This document shows, piece after piece, positions 30,442 through 41,239 of a stretch of DNA of 64,000 bases. The notes beneath the pieces were generated by a model. That model was not told the DNA's origin, made no database searches, and saw only the letters and a program-made list of their open reading frames with translations. The DNA comes from Paulinella micropora. Lineage: Eukaryota > Cercozoa > Imbricatea > Euglyphida. Every line of letters begins with the position of its first letter. Position 1 is the first letter of the stretch. The translations under genes and the position numbers were made by a program. The DNA is taken from contig BJOX01000244.1 of NCBI GenBank assembly GCA_009731375.1, positions 528,161 to 592,160 of the forward strand, given 5' to 3'.

Positions 30442-30500
30442 CCTACCTACCTACCTACCTACCTACCTATCTATCTATCTATCTATCTATCCTATCTATC
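30373..30500 (+). repeat. TATC microsatellite
   Basis: About 30 tetranucleotide units, TATC changing to TACC and back to TATC, ending at the start of the 547-bp duplication. Confidence 0.9.
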
Positions 30501-30502
30501 TG

Positions 30503-31515
30503 TTTTTTGAAATGGGTGCCATCTGTCGACAGACAGAGAATTAGGGGATGGTGTGGGTGTGCTGGGCCCGTGGTGGGGTGCCTTATGTGTGCCTAGTCAT
30601 ACGCCTATAAGTCACATGCCGAAATAGCGACGGGAAGCACAATCCTGTTCCCTCAGGGTGCCCTTTCTCGCTTGTTGAGCCCGGAATAAAACCCACAGTG
30701 CTCTGTCGGTTTATACTAGACTGTCGAACAGTCTCGAAACTCCATCTGCTTACTGGGCCCTCTGTAATGGAGGTGGGAGCTCGTTCTGCAAGGGGCGCTT
30801 ATGGAACGAGCCCTGGCCCCGCCTGGTACTAGGGAGCTTTGGTATCGCCTGTATCAGTCCCTTCCGTGCAAACATCACGGCTTAGCTGGGCATCGGGTTA
30901 ATACTTTACCCACAGACTTCCTTGGTTGACGAAATCAGAAGCTCCTTTTTTCTGACATTAGTCGATATCTCATCAGTTGATCTCATCACTTACTCCACGG
31001 AGTGAACCAAGGCCACTTGAGGTGTCACTGACCCTCCCTTGGGCTTGGTTTTTTGAAATGGGTGCCATCTGTCGACAGACAGAGAATTAGGGGATGGTGT
31101 GGGTGTGCTGGGCCCGTGGTGGGGTGCCTTATGTGTGCCTAGTCATACGCCTATAAGTCACATGCCGAAGTAGCGACGGGAAGCACAATTCTGTTCCCTC
31201 AGGGTGCCCTTTCTCGCTTGTTGAGCCCGGAATAAAACCCACAGTGCTCTGTCGGTTTATACTAGACTGTCGACAGTCTCGAAACTCCATCTGCTTACTG
31301 GGTCCTCTGTAATGGAGGTGGGAGCTCGTTCTGCAAGGGGCGCTTATGGAACGAGCCCTGGCCCCGCCTGGTACTAGGGAGCTTTGGTATTGCCTGAATC
31401 AGTCCCTTCCGTGCAAACATCACGGCTTAGCTGGGCATCGGGTTAATACTTTACCCACAGACTTCCTGGTTGACGAAATCAGAAGCTCCTTTTTTCTGAC
31501 ATTAGTCGATATTTC
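30503..31515 (+). repeat. 547-bp tandem duplication
   Basis: Copy 1 starts TTTTTTGAAATGGGTGCCAT at about 30504 and copy 2 starts with the same bases at about 31050. Copy 2 is about 465 bp and stops after GACATTAGTCGATAT, where a TATC/CTATC array begins. The copies differ at only a few positions. I see no ORF of note, no LTR structure and no tRNA-like box, so the nature of the unit is unknown. AATAAAACCC inside could act as a poly-A signal on the plus strand. Confidence 0.85.
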
Positions 31516-31564
31516 ATCTATCCATCTATCTGTCTATCTGTCTATCTGTCTGTCTATCTGTCTG

Positions 31565-31611
<47 letters not shown>

Positions 31612-31788
31612 CTATCTCTCTCTCTCTCTGCCTCTGTCTTTGTCTCTCTCTCTCTCCCTCTCTCTCTCTCTCTCTCCCTATATATATATATAATCTCTCT
31701 CTCTCTCTATATATATATAATATATATATGTCATCTATCTATCAATATCTCTATCTATCTATCTATCTCTCTCTCCCTCCCTCCCTCC

Positions 31789-31820
<32 letters not shown>

Positions 31821-31855
31821 TTCTTTCTCTCTCTCTCTTTCTCTCTCTCTCTCAA

Positions 31856-31887
<32 letters not shown>

Positions 31888-31978
31888 TCTCTCTCTCTCT
31901 CACACACACACACACGCACTTTCTCTCTCTCTCTCTCTCGCTCCCATGCTCACCGACACACTTGCACACACTGACATA
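31516..31978 (+). repeat. TATC, TC, TA and CA microsatellites
   Basis: A run of TATC and TGTC tetranucleotides (31516-31612) passes into CT dinucleotides with two TATATA islands (31680-31730), then CT with CTCC, and finally CT mixed with CA. There is no gene. Confidence 0.9.
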
Positions 31979-32164
31979 GTACTGATTTTTTTCCCTAGAT
32001 AAAAAATTACATGTTTTTGTTTCACCAGAAAATTTGAATAATAATTAAGTGAAATTTAAATTATTGAGTGAAAAAAACTGCAAAGGGACTCCCTACGCCT
32101 ACCCCGCGCACAAGGCGGGCTGTATTGCAAGGATTACTTTTCGTTTGGGTTAGTATAGACCGGG

Positions 32165-33095
32165 ATAGTATAGACCGACACTAGGTCGGGGGGACGATGA
32201 GTGACTAGGGGGGAGGTTGGGAAAGCGGCAAATATTTTATTCAGATCATGTGTGGTAAAAGTCATGTGTCACGGTTTCGGTCAGGGATGGGGAAGTGCGG
32301 GGTGGTTACGAGTAATATGGCGTATAAGTAATGGGCAGTTGAACGGCTTTGGTCGGGCTTGCAGGAATTAGTATTACTCGAAATCACTCAACACTTCAAG
32401 TTCACGTGTGAGTGGAATCGCGGGTAACGGGTGGGGGTGGATATAAATATTCAGTGGCGAAGGGCCCAACTTGAAGTTAATCAAAAGCTTACGCAGTGTA
32501 AGTGTTGGTGAATGGCTGAACTTGAAATTTTGTTTAATTCATTAATACGAGTACGGCCACGACCGTCACTCAGGTTCGTATTCGCATTTTATCCCGAGGT
32601 CGGTCGGCGGTGGTATAACTTAGACCTCTTGCGCGCATAAGGGCGAGCGCGCTCGGGGGGGAGAAGGGATTATGCAGGCCCACCCGGTATATAATTGCAA
32701 TACTTACCGTCCGGTCTGTCTGTTATCCTTGGTCTGAAGTCTACGGAGTCCCTACTTTAGGTATTCCACAGTCTTCCCGCGTGATTTATCTGTTTGTGAG
32801 TTTGGATACAATCCCAAGGGATAAATACACAACGAATTCTGTTGTAGTACGATAGTAGGATATTTAAAAGCAGATAACTGTTCTAACGGTATGGAGACTG
32901 AGTAATACTTCAGTAGTAAAGTAGGGACTCCGTAATCTCCAGACCAAGGCCGGATAACCTGCAGACCGGAATGGTAAGTATTACCATTATATACCGGGTG
33001 CAGGCATAATCCCTTCATCCCCTCGAGCGCGCTCACCAGTATGCGCGCAAGGAGTCGAACTTACGCCCCCGCCGACCGATCCCGGGATAGAATGC
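32165..33095. repeat. Long palindrome, left arm, loop and start of right arm
   Basis: The left arm (about 32165-32759) is complementary to a right arm that begins at about 32917. For example CTACGGAGTCCCTACTTTA near 32740 faces TAAAGTAGGGACTCCGTAA at 32917, and CCCGGTATATAATTGCAATA near 32688 faces its complement near 32990. The loop is about 157 bp. The right arm is cut at 33095 by the Ty3 element and resumes at 43889. No reading frame is conserved between the arms. Such fold-back structures may come from an inverted duplication or from a fold-back transposon. Confidence 0.85.
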
Positions 33096-33335
33096 TGTAG
33101 GCATCACCCCCCCGGATATCCGGTAAAAAGTACCTTTTCCTGGTGACAGGTGCACCAGCTTGTTTTTCAGTATTATTTGTCCGGATTGGACCTGATGCCA
33201 TTTTATTCCTGGTCTGTTGCCGTTTTCCTTTTTGGCTTCACTGAGCTAATACAACGAGACATCATTCTCATCTTTTGAGGACTGTGTTTGGTTGTATTAC
33301 CGACTTTTTTCCGAGCTATCGTTGGGGGCATTACA
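33096..33335 (+). repeat. 5' LTR
   Basis: Begins TGTAGGCATCACC and ends GGGGGCATTACA. It is almost identical to 43648-43884, with only a few base changes (for example TATCCGG against TAGCCGG). It should hold the promoter of the element. Confidence 0.92.
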
Positions 33336-33337
33336 TT

Positions 33338-33355
33338 TGGAGTCCACATCACTAG
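33338..33355 (+). promoter_or_regulatory. Probable tRNA primer-binding site
   Basis: TGGAGTCCACATCACTAG starts two bases after the 5' LTR. TGG complements the CCA end of a tRNA, as expected for a primer site. Which tRNA matches has not been checked. Confidence 0.6.
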
Positions 33356-34121
33356 GGTGATTTCTTTCTGCTTTGCCACACAGGCAACAGAGTGAATTTT
33401 CACTGACCTGTCTCACACGGGGACGTCAGACGAAAACAAATACTCCAACACAGCTCCCTCATAACTCTTTCACAAAACAAATAATTTGATTGGTCTCAAG
33501 CAGGTGTCTCGTACCCTCTAGCCCAATCAGTATCTGTGTGCTCACAAGGAGACATCAGATACAAACTCTCTGTCGTTCTTGCTGTTCTCACACAGAGACC
33601 AAGAAGAAGGAGGTGGACAGAAGAGTGAAGGAACACACACAAAACACAAACAAGCATAGGGACAGGAGCACAACACTCTACCCTTCTAGTTTGTGCATTT
33701 ATCTGCATTATCTCACACATACGTCAGAGTATTTTTGCAAATCTCTGATCGTTTTCTAAAGGTAGGTCTGAGAACCTATCCGACCGACTGTCGACTTCTC
33801 AAGGAGAGCTTTTCTAGCTTCTCTATTACTATCTGTGTGTAGGTCCAAGTGCCTCATACTAGATACAATATAGAAAAGAAGGAGGAGAAAGTAATCTGAG
33901 TAAGGAGAACAAGAAATCGGAGAAAGTCTCAAAGACTATTTTTCTCAAACAAAAACAAACATACAAACAGTGTTTCATAGAGGACAGGGAATCTTATCCT
34001 ACCCTCTCTATTAGTTTCTCTCTTCACTAGTCAATCGACTGAAGGAGGAACAGAACACAAACGAACAAGAACCAAACATAGGAGCTGACACTGTCCTCCT
34101 GTTGATCACTACTACGACATT

Positions 34122-36821
34122 ATGTCGACAGAGACCGCCGAAGTGAGTGAATTCTCGGAGGCAGATCAAAGAAGAGAAGAAGAAGAAGCAGGAGGAGGAC
34201 GAGGAAGAGGATTGAATGAAGGAGGAGGAGGAGGATTGAATGAAGGAGGAGGAGGAGATGAAAGAGTAGGAGGAGGAGTAGAACAGGGCTGGGATGATGA
34301 AGGAAGATATGGAGGAGACGAAGATGAGGGAGGATTTGAACAAGAAGAGACGGGAGGAGGAGGAGCATATGGTAATCCCTTACCACCTGCCTACACGGGA
34401 GGAGGAGGACGAAAAATGATCGACTTGATTCATAGTGATGGAGAGGAGATCACAGTGGAGGAACAACAGTGGGTGCAAGACCACTATGACCTCACTAAAA
34501 AAGAGTTTGATAACAAGATGGGGGTAGAGAAGGATACCTATGTGTGGATCCCTCAGGATCAAAGAAGAGAGAAAAGTCGTGCTAAAAAGGATGTCTATAT
34601 CCTATTATCAAACACAGCACAGCTCCTCGGCAAACTGGTCTCTGATCCAGAAGAGAGAAAGAAGATACAGCATATCAAGTTTGGGGACACACACACCCAC
34701 CTTGAATTACTCGATGCTATCTTTGGGGTGTACACTCAAACCCTGATTTGGGAACGTACATACGGCCCACGATGTGAGGGTTACCTCCAGTACACAAACC
34801 CAAGAGCAACGGCCAGATTCCTCGCGACTGGTCAGGAGGCAGTCGATGTAACAAAAATGAAGACCAATCTGGGTTCGAAAAACTCGAGTGGCATATTTCA
34901 TTTTTTTACAATGGAAATAAAGGCCTTGGAGGAGGGGAAGGCAGAGATGGAAAAAAGCATTAAGGCAGCAGGAGAAACTCATCCTGTGATTGATGAGTTA
35001 GAGAAGACCGACAGAGTTCTGACCAAGATCAGACTGTTGATGGGTGCGTTACTGCACAAGGAGGCATGGAAGAGATGGATTCCTACCAAGGATCACTCTG
35101 TCCTTAAATCACTTAGTAACGCACCACCGGTCGCCAACAAAGCAGGTGTTGACCAATATGTGGAGAAATATAATTTTCTCAGATCTGCTTCTGAATTGGT
35201 GGCCTTTATCACTCATGCTCAAAAGCTGGTGATATCTGAGAAGAAGAAGGCGAAAGAGAATGAGGAGTTCGAGAAGACGATGAGACTGGAAAGAATGAAA
35301 GCAAAAGTGAGTGGTGCAAAGACACACCCTCCAACATGTTTTCCCCCACCAGCTCCTGCCCCACCAGCCCCTGCACCCTCGGGCTCAACTACGGTGGTGG
35401 TCACAAACACGGAGAAGAAGGACAGACAGAACATCATAAATGCCTTCAAGGGGAAGAAAGGAGGAGTGGCAAGTCTCATGCTATATGCCAAGACGAGCTC
35501 AGACAAAGACTCTGATGCTTCGCTTTTGAGCAAGCTCAAAGAGATCAATGCCTGCATGAAGGCTTTTCCTTGCGACGAAACGCAGGAATACGAGGCCCTT
35601 GTTACTGTTTTTGACCAATCTCTAGTCTCGGAGGGATTTGATCTGACACAGTACAAGTTTTTGAGAAAGAAGGAGGAGATTAAGAGAAACAATGCAACAG
35701 GCCTAGACGCTCAGTGTGAACTGGCGGTGGCCACACTCATTTCATATTTTCAATCTCATGGATACCAGCATCTCTGCACTGGTACTCTCATAGGATTTGA
35801 AATCTTTGAGACAGTGGCGATGAGTTTGAGGAGTGCTGTTGGCTTGGCGGCGACCCTTACGGAGGTAGTTTCCTCCTATGGGCTATTCTATGGCCGCAAG
35901 TCGATCATCCTCTATTTCTTTTCGGCGTTACACACAGTTAACCCGAGTAAGCTTACTCAGCTCATACAACAATGCTCGACGTTTAGCTCAGTGAAGTCCA
36001 AGAACTTCCTCGAGACACACGTGTTCGAAAATACGGTTCAAAGCGTTGCTCCGTCAGCACTGTTTCAAGAAGTGATGAGTGCATGCTCAAACATGGACTC
36101 GCTCACGGAGGCACATACGGCACAGGCAGGCGGTGTACCTGTTGGCGCACAAGCCACGTACACAAACAGAGTTGCCGGTTGGAAGAGACAAAGAGAGCCA
36201 GACCTGAAGACCGCATGCTGGAGGTGGTTCGCGAGCTTGCAGTGTAAGGCACAGATGGAGAACAGAGACTGCTCTTTCAATCATGATAGGCAGAACCCAA
36301 CAGCAAGGGCAAATTTTCTGAGCAGGACGGAAGGCAAGGAACCGGGCCTTTTCAATATGCTTCAGATTGCCGCTGTGAACGAAGGTTGGTATGCCAATAT
36401 GTGTGATGATGAGGAGTTACGAGAGGCAATCATTACCTACATGAAGAGGATGAAGGAGAAGAAGGAGGAAAGGGAGAGACAAAAGAACTTAAAGGCCTCT
36501 CAAAGAGGACGAGAAGGAGGAGCAGAAGCAGGAGGAGGAGGAGGAGGAGGAGGAGGAGGAGGACGAGGACGAGGAACATGGAGAGGAGCCTCGAGGTGGC
36601 AGGGAACCCCTCAGAGAGGAAGAGGAGGAGGTCGGGGATATACCCCTTATGGAGGGAGAGCTGTTCGAGCTCCAGCCCCCCCACCCAGAGGAGGAGGAGG
36701 CTCGTGGGCAAGCTCCAACCCAAATTTCGGTCGAGCTCAGGCCTACAACACTGCCTCGGAGACCGATACGTCATCCTACCCGGACACTACTCAAGGTAAT
36801 CGTTTCGAGGTGGTGGAATGA
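34122..36821 (+). CDS. gag: Ty3 Gag polyprotein
   Basis: The 899-residue product forms the particle that packages element RNA. It has a glycine- and glutamate-rich start, a long helical capsid-like middle (about 110-420), a proline-rich stretch near 405-425 (CFPPPAPAPPAPAP), a second helical region, and a basic glycine/arginine-rich end (about 800-870). The only zinc-binding pattern is C699-x8-C708-x8-C717-x3-H721, a CCCH arrangement instead of the usual CCHC knuckle. Its length is above that of most Ty3 Gags. It ends in TGA at 36819-36821, and the pol frame continues without a shift. Confidence 0.88.
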   Translation: MSTETAEVSEFSEADQRREEEEAGGGRGRGLNEGGGGGLNEGGGGDERVGGGVEQGWDDEGRYGGDEDEGGFEQEETGGGGAYGNPLPPAYTGGGGRKMIDLIHSDGEEITVEEQQWVQDHYDLTKKEFDNKMGVEKDTYVWIPQDQRREKSRAKKDVYILLSNTAQLLGKLVSDPEERKKIQHIKFGDTHTHLELLDAIFGVYTQTLIWERTYGPRCEGYLQYTNPRATARFLATGQEAVDVTKMKTNLGSKNSSGIFHFFTMEIKALEEGKAEMEKSIKAAGETHPVIDELEKTDRVLTKIRLLMGALLHKEAWKRWIPTKDHSVLKSLSNAPPVANKAGVDQYVEKYNFLRSASELVAFITHAQKLVISEKKKAKENEEFEKTMRLERMKAKVSGAKTHPPTCFPPPAPAPPAPAPSGSTTVVVTNTEKKDRQNIINAFKGKKGGVASLMLYAKTSSDKDSDASLLSKLKEINACMKAFPCDETQEYEALVTVFDQSLVSEGFDLTQYKFLRKKEEIKRNNATGLDAQCELAVATLISYFQSHGYQHLCTGTLIGFEIFETVAMSLRSAVGLAATLTEVVSSYGLFYGRKSIILYFFSALHTVNPSKLTQLIQQCSTFSSVKSKNFLETHVFENTVQSVAPSALFQEVMSACSNMDSLTEAHTAQAGGVPVGAQATYTNRVAGWKRQREPDLKTACWRWFASLQCKAQMENRDCSFNHDRQNPTARANFLSRTEGKEPGLFNMLQIAAVNEGWYANMCDDEELREAIITYMKRMKEKKEERERQKNLKASQRGREGGAEAGGGGGGGGGGGRGRGTWRGASRWQGTPQRGRGGGRGYTPYGGRAVRAPAPPPRGGGGSWASSNPNFGRAQAYNTASETDTSSYPDTTQGNRFEVVE

Positions 36822-39800
36822 CTGGAGGGGGAAGAAGAGAGGAAGGAGAAGACTGTGAAGTTTAACCCTAAAGTCACAGTGCTTTCTAATGCTGTTGTGC
36901 AGACTGGGCCAACGCTTCCTCTATGTGAAAACAAAGATGTGGGTACACAGAGACTGCAGCCCCAAGGTAGTCTCATACCCGTTCATACAGCACGGTTACC
37001 AATGATAACTGATGCAAATAGGAAGGCGAGACTTGCGATGGAGGCGAGGAGGCCAATGGCAGACGTATCGCCTCGGCCAAGCAAACAACCACGAACAGAC
37101 TCAATGTCTACGGTCGCGGCGGGTGGCGAGCAAAAAGACAATGTGTGTACTCAAGTACCACAAGACAATGTCGCTCAAATAGTAAACGCACCAGTACCGC
37201 AGAATAATAAAAATGTTAATGAGGTGAAGCAGGAGGAGAAGAAGGAGGAGTTGAAAAACTTAGAGACAAGACTCCAAAATTTGGAACGTAAAGTTCTTGT
37301 TCTCGCAGCCAATATACACAGGCCCGATGCTCTGTGTTATACGGAACTTTATTGTGAAACATTGAAGACAATATTAAAAGTTGGTAATGATACGATGGCG
37401 AATATTAATATTGTCGGCAGGAAGTTTTTTAATCGATACCGGGACTGGGTGGACGGAAATATGAAAAAGTCAACGAGCACTCTCAAAGGAGTGAGCAGTC
37501 GGACGTATATCACGGGAATCATCCCACTGACCTTTAAATTGAAATCCGCACGAGTATACCGTATGGACCTCTATGTCGTCCCCGGTTACCACGGGTCAAT
37601 ATTACTATCGTATGACCAATTGGCTACGATGGGGGCTGTGATTGATTGCGCCGCACGGCGAGTGATATATGGAGTAAAAAGAGGAGAAGAGAACGATATT
37701 GATCCCTTCAACGCTACTGACTCTTATGAGGCTTATGAGCTGAGTCTAGCGACGGATCACAAAAAGATGGCCATCGCACATGAGGCACTTGAGGTGTACG
37801 TTCACCCCCATGTCGTAAGACCGGATGAACTGTCCTGGACCGACAATTGGGAATCCCAAGTGTGCACTGTCACAGTTCCGACATGCCATTGGGACAAAAA
37901 GTCTATTGATGACTTAATCGAGAAGCGAAAGGAGGAGATTATATGTGTCGCACAAAGAAGCCCGTCGTTGGCGAGATTCGCGGAAGGAGTAGGAACAGAT
38001 GTCCATATTACTAACGGATACTGTTTCCATGCGAAAGTAGGAGAAGAAAAAAGGGAGGCGTTTGTACCAAGGAGAACGGGGCGAATCCCGGATACTCCAC
38101 CAGAAACTATTAAAAGTTTTATTACTGATTTCTGGGGTGACGAGCCCACGTGGCCGCGTTCACTGTCTGAAGTGAAGAAATGCTTACGGACTTTATTCGA
38201 AAATAATAAGCCGTATACTATTATCCTGCCATATAATGAGAAGGCGATATGGGCGCAGGAAATAAGGGACCGGCTTATTGATCATCCTATACCGGTACCC
38301 TCTCGCAAGCAACAGCTAGTGGTGGCTTGTCGTATGGGAACTCGTGAGCAGAGCAGTGCATACAAGCGGAAGCTCAGAGACCTCGACAAGTTGAAATTGA
38401 TACCGCAAGCATTCACATGCTTTGATGGTTTTTACACCCGTAAAGCTCCTTTGCAATACGCGAGACTCATTGACATGCTGGTGGAGCTCGGTAAAGATGA
38501 TGAGCCGGACACGGTCACGTATGAAAAGACGGGCCTAGATGATGTCTCGGAAGAGGACTTAGGCTTGGAGGAGGACAGAGAACCCCTCAAGCAGCATAAG
38601 CAGATGTCTGATGAAGATTTTCAAGACGCGGCGCGGAACATATTGGAAGAAGGAGTAGGCACGGAGAAGGAGAAGGAGCTTTTAAAAGCCAAATTAGAGG
38701 CGAACAAGGAAAGTTTTGACCCTCCACATGCAGGTGGTGTCATGCCTGAAGATTTCACTGCGGTTATTTACAAAATACCGGGTGCGGAGCCGTCACCGGC
38801 ACCACGAAGGGCGAATTTGAGTATACATGAGGCGAAGATAGCGGAGGAGCTAGCAAGACAGCTGCTCAATGAGGACTTTATTGAGAGATCAACATCTCCA
38901 ATAGTCTCACAACCGAGAATAGTGCCGAAGCCAGGAGGAGAATGGCGCCTGACAGTTAACTATGCTCGTGTTAACAAGGTGCTGGAGGAAGAGAGAAATC
39001 CTCTCCCGACATTAGAAGAAGGAAGGAGAGTACTGCGGAATGCAAAATTCTATTCGGTCATTGACCTTAAGAATGGCTTCTGGCAGATACCACTGGAGGA
39101 AAAGTCCAGATGGCTGACGGCGTTTGTGGTGGGTATGGAAATATACCAATGGAAAGTGCTTCCGATGGGCCTCAAGCAAGCCCCAGGACTTTTCCAGAAG
39201 GCGATGCAGAAGATGTTGAGCAGTCAGTACGATGATTTGTCTGACGGTGGCTTTATGAGAAGGCGGGGACAGAAGGCGGGAGAATATGCATTTTGCTATA
39301 TCGATGACATTATCGTATACTCTAACACAATGGAGGAGCATATCGATCATTTGTCCGATATATTCAGGCGCATCGGAGCTTTTGGCCTGAAGTGCAATCT
39401 AAAGAAGTGTCAACTTGCCAAGACGAGTGTGACATACTTAGGGTACGAGATCTCCCATAATCGAGTCTCGATATCCAAAGAGAAGAGGGAGGAGATTATG
39501 AATCGACCGATACCGAAGAACCGCACTGAATTGCACTCATTCCTTGCGATGGCGCAATACTATAGCCAGTTTATACCCGATTGGGGTGCAACACGGGCTA
39601 AAGTGGAGAAAATGATAGATTTTGGAGACTTTGAGAAGTGGGACGAAGAGGCTTTGCAAGCGTTTCATGCGCTCAAAGATCTCATTTACAAAGACCCGAA
39701 AGACGGAGGACTGGTGTTAACGATGCCCGACTTTACGAAACAATTCGTAGTCGATACAGACGCATCTAAGTTTGCGATTGGGGCTGTATTACAACAAGAG

Positions 39801-41237
39801 GATGAGGAGAAGAAATTACGCCCAATCATGTTTATTAGTAGGAAGTTGTGTGCGGCGGAGAGAAACTATTGCACAAGGCAAAGAGAGGCGTTGGCGGTAG
39901 TATGGGCCCTCAAGAGGCTCAGAGAGTATTTGTGGGGAGGACCTCAATTTACTGTCAGAACTGATCATCATAACCTGTTATGGTTGATGAATCATGAACA
40001 GACGGGACGGCTGGCGCGGTGGCAAGCGTTCTTGTCTTGTTTCGATTTTACAATGGTCCATCTACCGGGAAAGCGAAATGTGGTCGCTGATAGCCTCTCT
40101 AGGCTAGAGTTTAACTCAGAAGTATCGGCGTTGGTGTCCACGGTGGAGATGGAAGACTTGTCCACTGACAAGGTGTATGAGGTCAGCCACATTGAGGCGA
40201 TGGAGATGGCGAGTGGAGTCCGATATGACCGCACAGGTCTACGGTACAGTCCACAAGGCCCGGATCACGGGATATGTTGTGAGCTACATACCCAGGAGGA
40301 CGCTGAGTGGTCCTATGAGGTATATGAGAATGCGAAGGCGAACATAAGAGAGGAAGAGGAGACGCAGGAAGTTTATGCGGAGCCTCCTCAAGAGCGGAGA
40401 AGTGACCTAGACGATGACCCGGAAAGAATCGGGGTACGGCTAGAAGATGGTACTATCCATATAGCCTCGCCTACCGCATGGAGGCAACAACAGGCTCAAG
40501 ATCCGGAGTTTAAAGAACTGATACAGTTATATCAGAACCCGGATGAGCTACGGATGACGAAAGCGATCAAAGATCAGATGAAGGAGATGGGATGGAGAGA
40601 TGGTCTACTGTGGTACAAGGGCCTTCACGGTCGCTATGCGTCACAGCCGGACAAATGGACCCTTTGGGTACCGGAGAGTCTGAGACGATTTATATTTGTC
40701 GCAGCCCACAATTGCCCACTTTTGGCGCATCCGGGTCGACAACGAACTCATATGTTCGTAGCGAGGCGATTCTGGTGGAAGAAGATGAAGGAGGAGATAG
40801 ATCAGGCGGTGGATGCATGCATCCCGTGCAAGATAAACAAAACACCACTGAAGGCAAATTTCGGCCTGATTGGCGAATTTCCTCTTCATGCGGGGATGTT
40901 TGAGTTTATACACATTGATCATGTGGGACCTTTCCCAGAATCGAAGGATGGTTACAAATACCTCCTTACGGCTATTGACAGAGCCACCAACTATGTGTGG
41001 ATCATCCCTGTCAAAGACGTTACCGGCAAGACGACGGCCGAGGCGCTGATCGATAGGATCATCTCACAGATCGGAGTACCAAGAAAGATATGTTCTGATC
41101 GAGGCTCGGACTTTAATAACGAGGTCATCGACAAACTATCTAAGTATTACGGGATGAAATGGCAATATGTTACTGCCTATAACCCGCGAGCAAATGGGAA
41201 AATCGAGCGGGTACACAGACCCCCAAAGCCTCGCTAA
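36822..41237 (+). CDS. pol: Ty3 Pol: protease, RT, RNase H, integrase
   Basis: The frame opens directly after the gag TGA, with no ATG near, so it is probably made by readthrough. Numbering from the GTG at 36855: residues about 160-275 look like retropepsin (YVVPGYHGSILLSYDQL), but the catalytic triad reads D179-T-M, not DTG or DSG. RT covers about 690-890, with YIDD at 815-818. RNase H follows near 960-1085 (VDTDASKFAIGAVL). Integrase has the H-H-C-C zinc site (HNCPLLAHPG, CIPCK) and the D, D and E segments IDHVGPF, SDRGSDF and KIERVHR. The frame breaks at 41237 after a run of five C, just after the catalytic E. Confidence 0.92.
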   Translation: MEGEEERKEKTVKFNPKVTVLSNAVVQTGPTLPLCENKDVGTQRLQPQGSLIPVHTARLPMITDANRKARLAMEARRPMADVSPRPSKQPRTDSMSTVAAGGEQKDNVCTQVPQDNVAQIVNAPVPQNNKNVNEVKQEEKKEELKNLETRLQNLERKVLVLAANIHRPDALCYTELYCETLKTILKVGNDTMANINIVGRKFFNRYRDWVDGNMKKSTSTLKGVSSRTYITGIIPLTFKLKSARVYRMDLYVVPGYHGSILLSYDQLATMGAVIDCAARRVIYGVKRGEENDIDPFNATDSYEAYELSLATDHKKMAIAHEALEVYVHPHVVRPDELSWTDNWESQVCTVTVPTCHWDKKSIDDLIEKRKEEIICVAQRSPSLARFAEGVGTDVHITNGYCFHAKVGEEKREAFVPRRTGRIPDTPPETIKSFITDFWGDEPTWPRSLSEVKKCLRTLFENNKPYTIILPYNEKAIWAQEIRDRLIDHPIPVPSRKQQLVVACRMGTREQSSAYKRKLRDLDKLKLIPQAFTCFDGFYTRKAPLQYARLIDMLVELGKDDEPDTVTYEKTGLDDVSEEDLGLEEDREPLKQHKQMSDEDFQDAARNILEEGVGTEKEKELLKAKLEANKESFDPPHAGGVMPEDFTAVIYKIPGAEPSPAPRRANLSIHEAKIAEELARQLLNEDFIERSTSPIVSQPRIVPKPGGEWRLTVNYARVNKVLEEERNPLPTLEEGRRVLRNAKFYSVIDLKNGFWQIPLEEKSRWLTAFVVGMEIYQWKVLPMGLKQAPGLFQKAMQKMLSSQYDDLSDGGFMRRRGQKAGEYAFCYIDDIIVYSNTMEEHIDHLSDIFRRIGAFGLKCNLKKCQLAKTSVTYLGYEISHNRVSISKEKREEIMNRPIPKNRTELHSFLAMAQYYSQFIPDWGATRAKVEKMIDFGDFEKWDEEALQAFHALKDLIYKDPKDGGLVLTMPDFTKQFVVDTDASKFAIGAVLQQEDEEKKLRPIMFISRKLCAAERNYCTRQREALAVVWALKRLREYLWGGPQFTVRTDHHNLLWLMNHEQTGRLARWQAFLSCFDFTMVHLPGKRNVVADSLSRLEFNSEVSALVSTVEMEDLSTDKVYEVSHIEAMEMASGVRYDRTGLRYSPQGPDHGICCELHTQEDAEWSYEVYENAKANIREEEETQEVYAEPPQERRSDLDDDPERIGVRLEDGTIHIASPTAWRQQQAQDPEFKELIQLYQNPDELRMTKAIKDQMKEMGWRDGLLWYKGLHGRYASQPDKWTLWVPESLRRFIFVAAHNCPLLAHPGRQRTHMFVARRFWWKKMKEEIDQAVDACIPCKINKTPLKANFGLIGEFPLHAGMFEFIHIDHVGPFPESKDGYKYLLTAIDRATNYVWIIPVKDVTGKTTAEALIDRIISQIGVPRKICSDRGSDFNNEVIDKLSKYYGMKWQYVTAYNPRANGKIERVHRPPKPR

Positions 41238-41239
41238 AG

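Noticed and set aside
30503-31515. Pair of LTRs around a short element
   Set aside because: The copies are directly adjacent with no internal region, primer site or polypurine tract.
29138-31979. ORFs of T, V, Y, S/I or L/S
   Set aside because: Direct translations of CTA, CATA, TATC and CT microsatellites.
34707-36774. Minus-strand ORFs inside gag
   Set aside because: Antisense shadows of a clearly coding plus strand.
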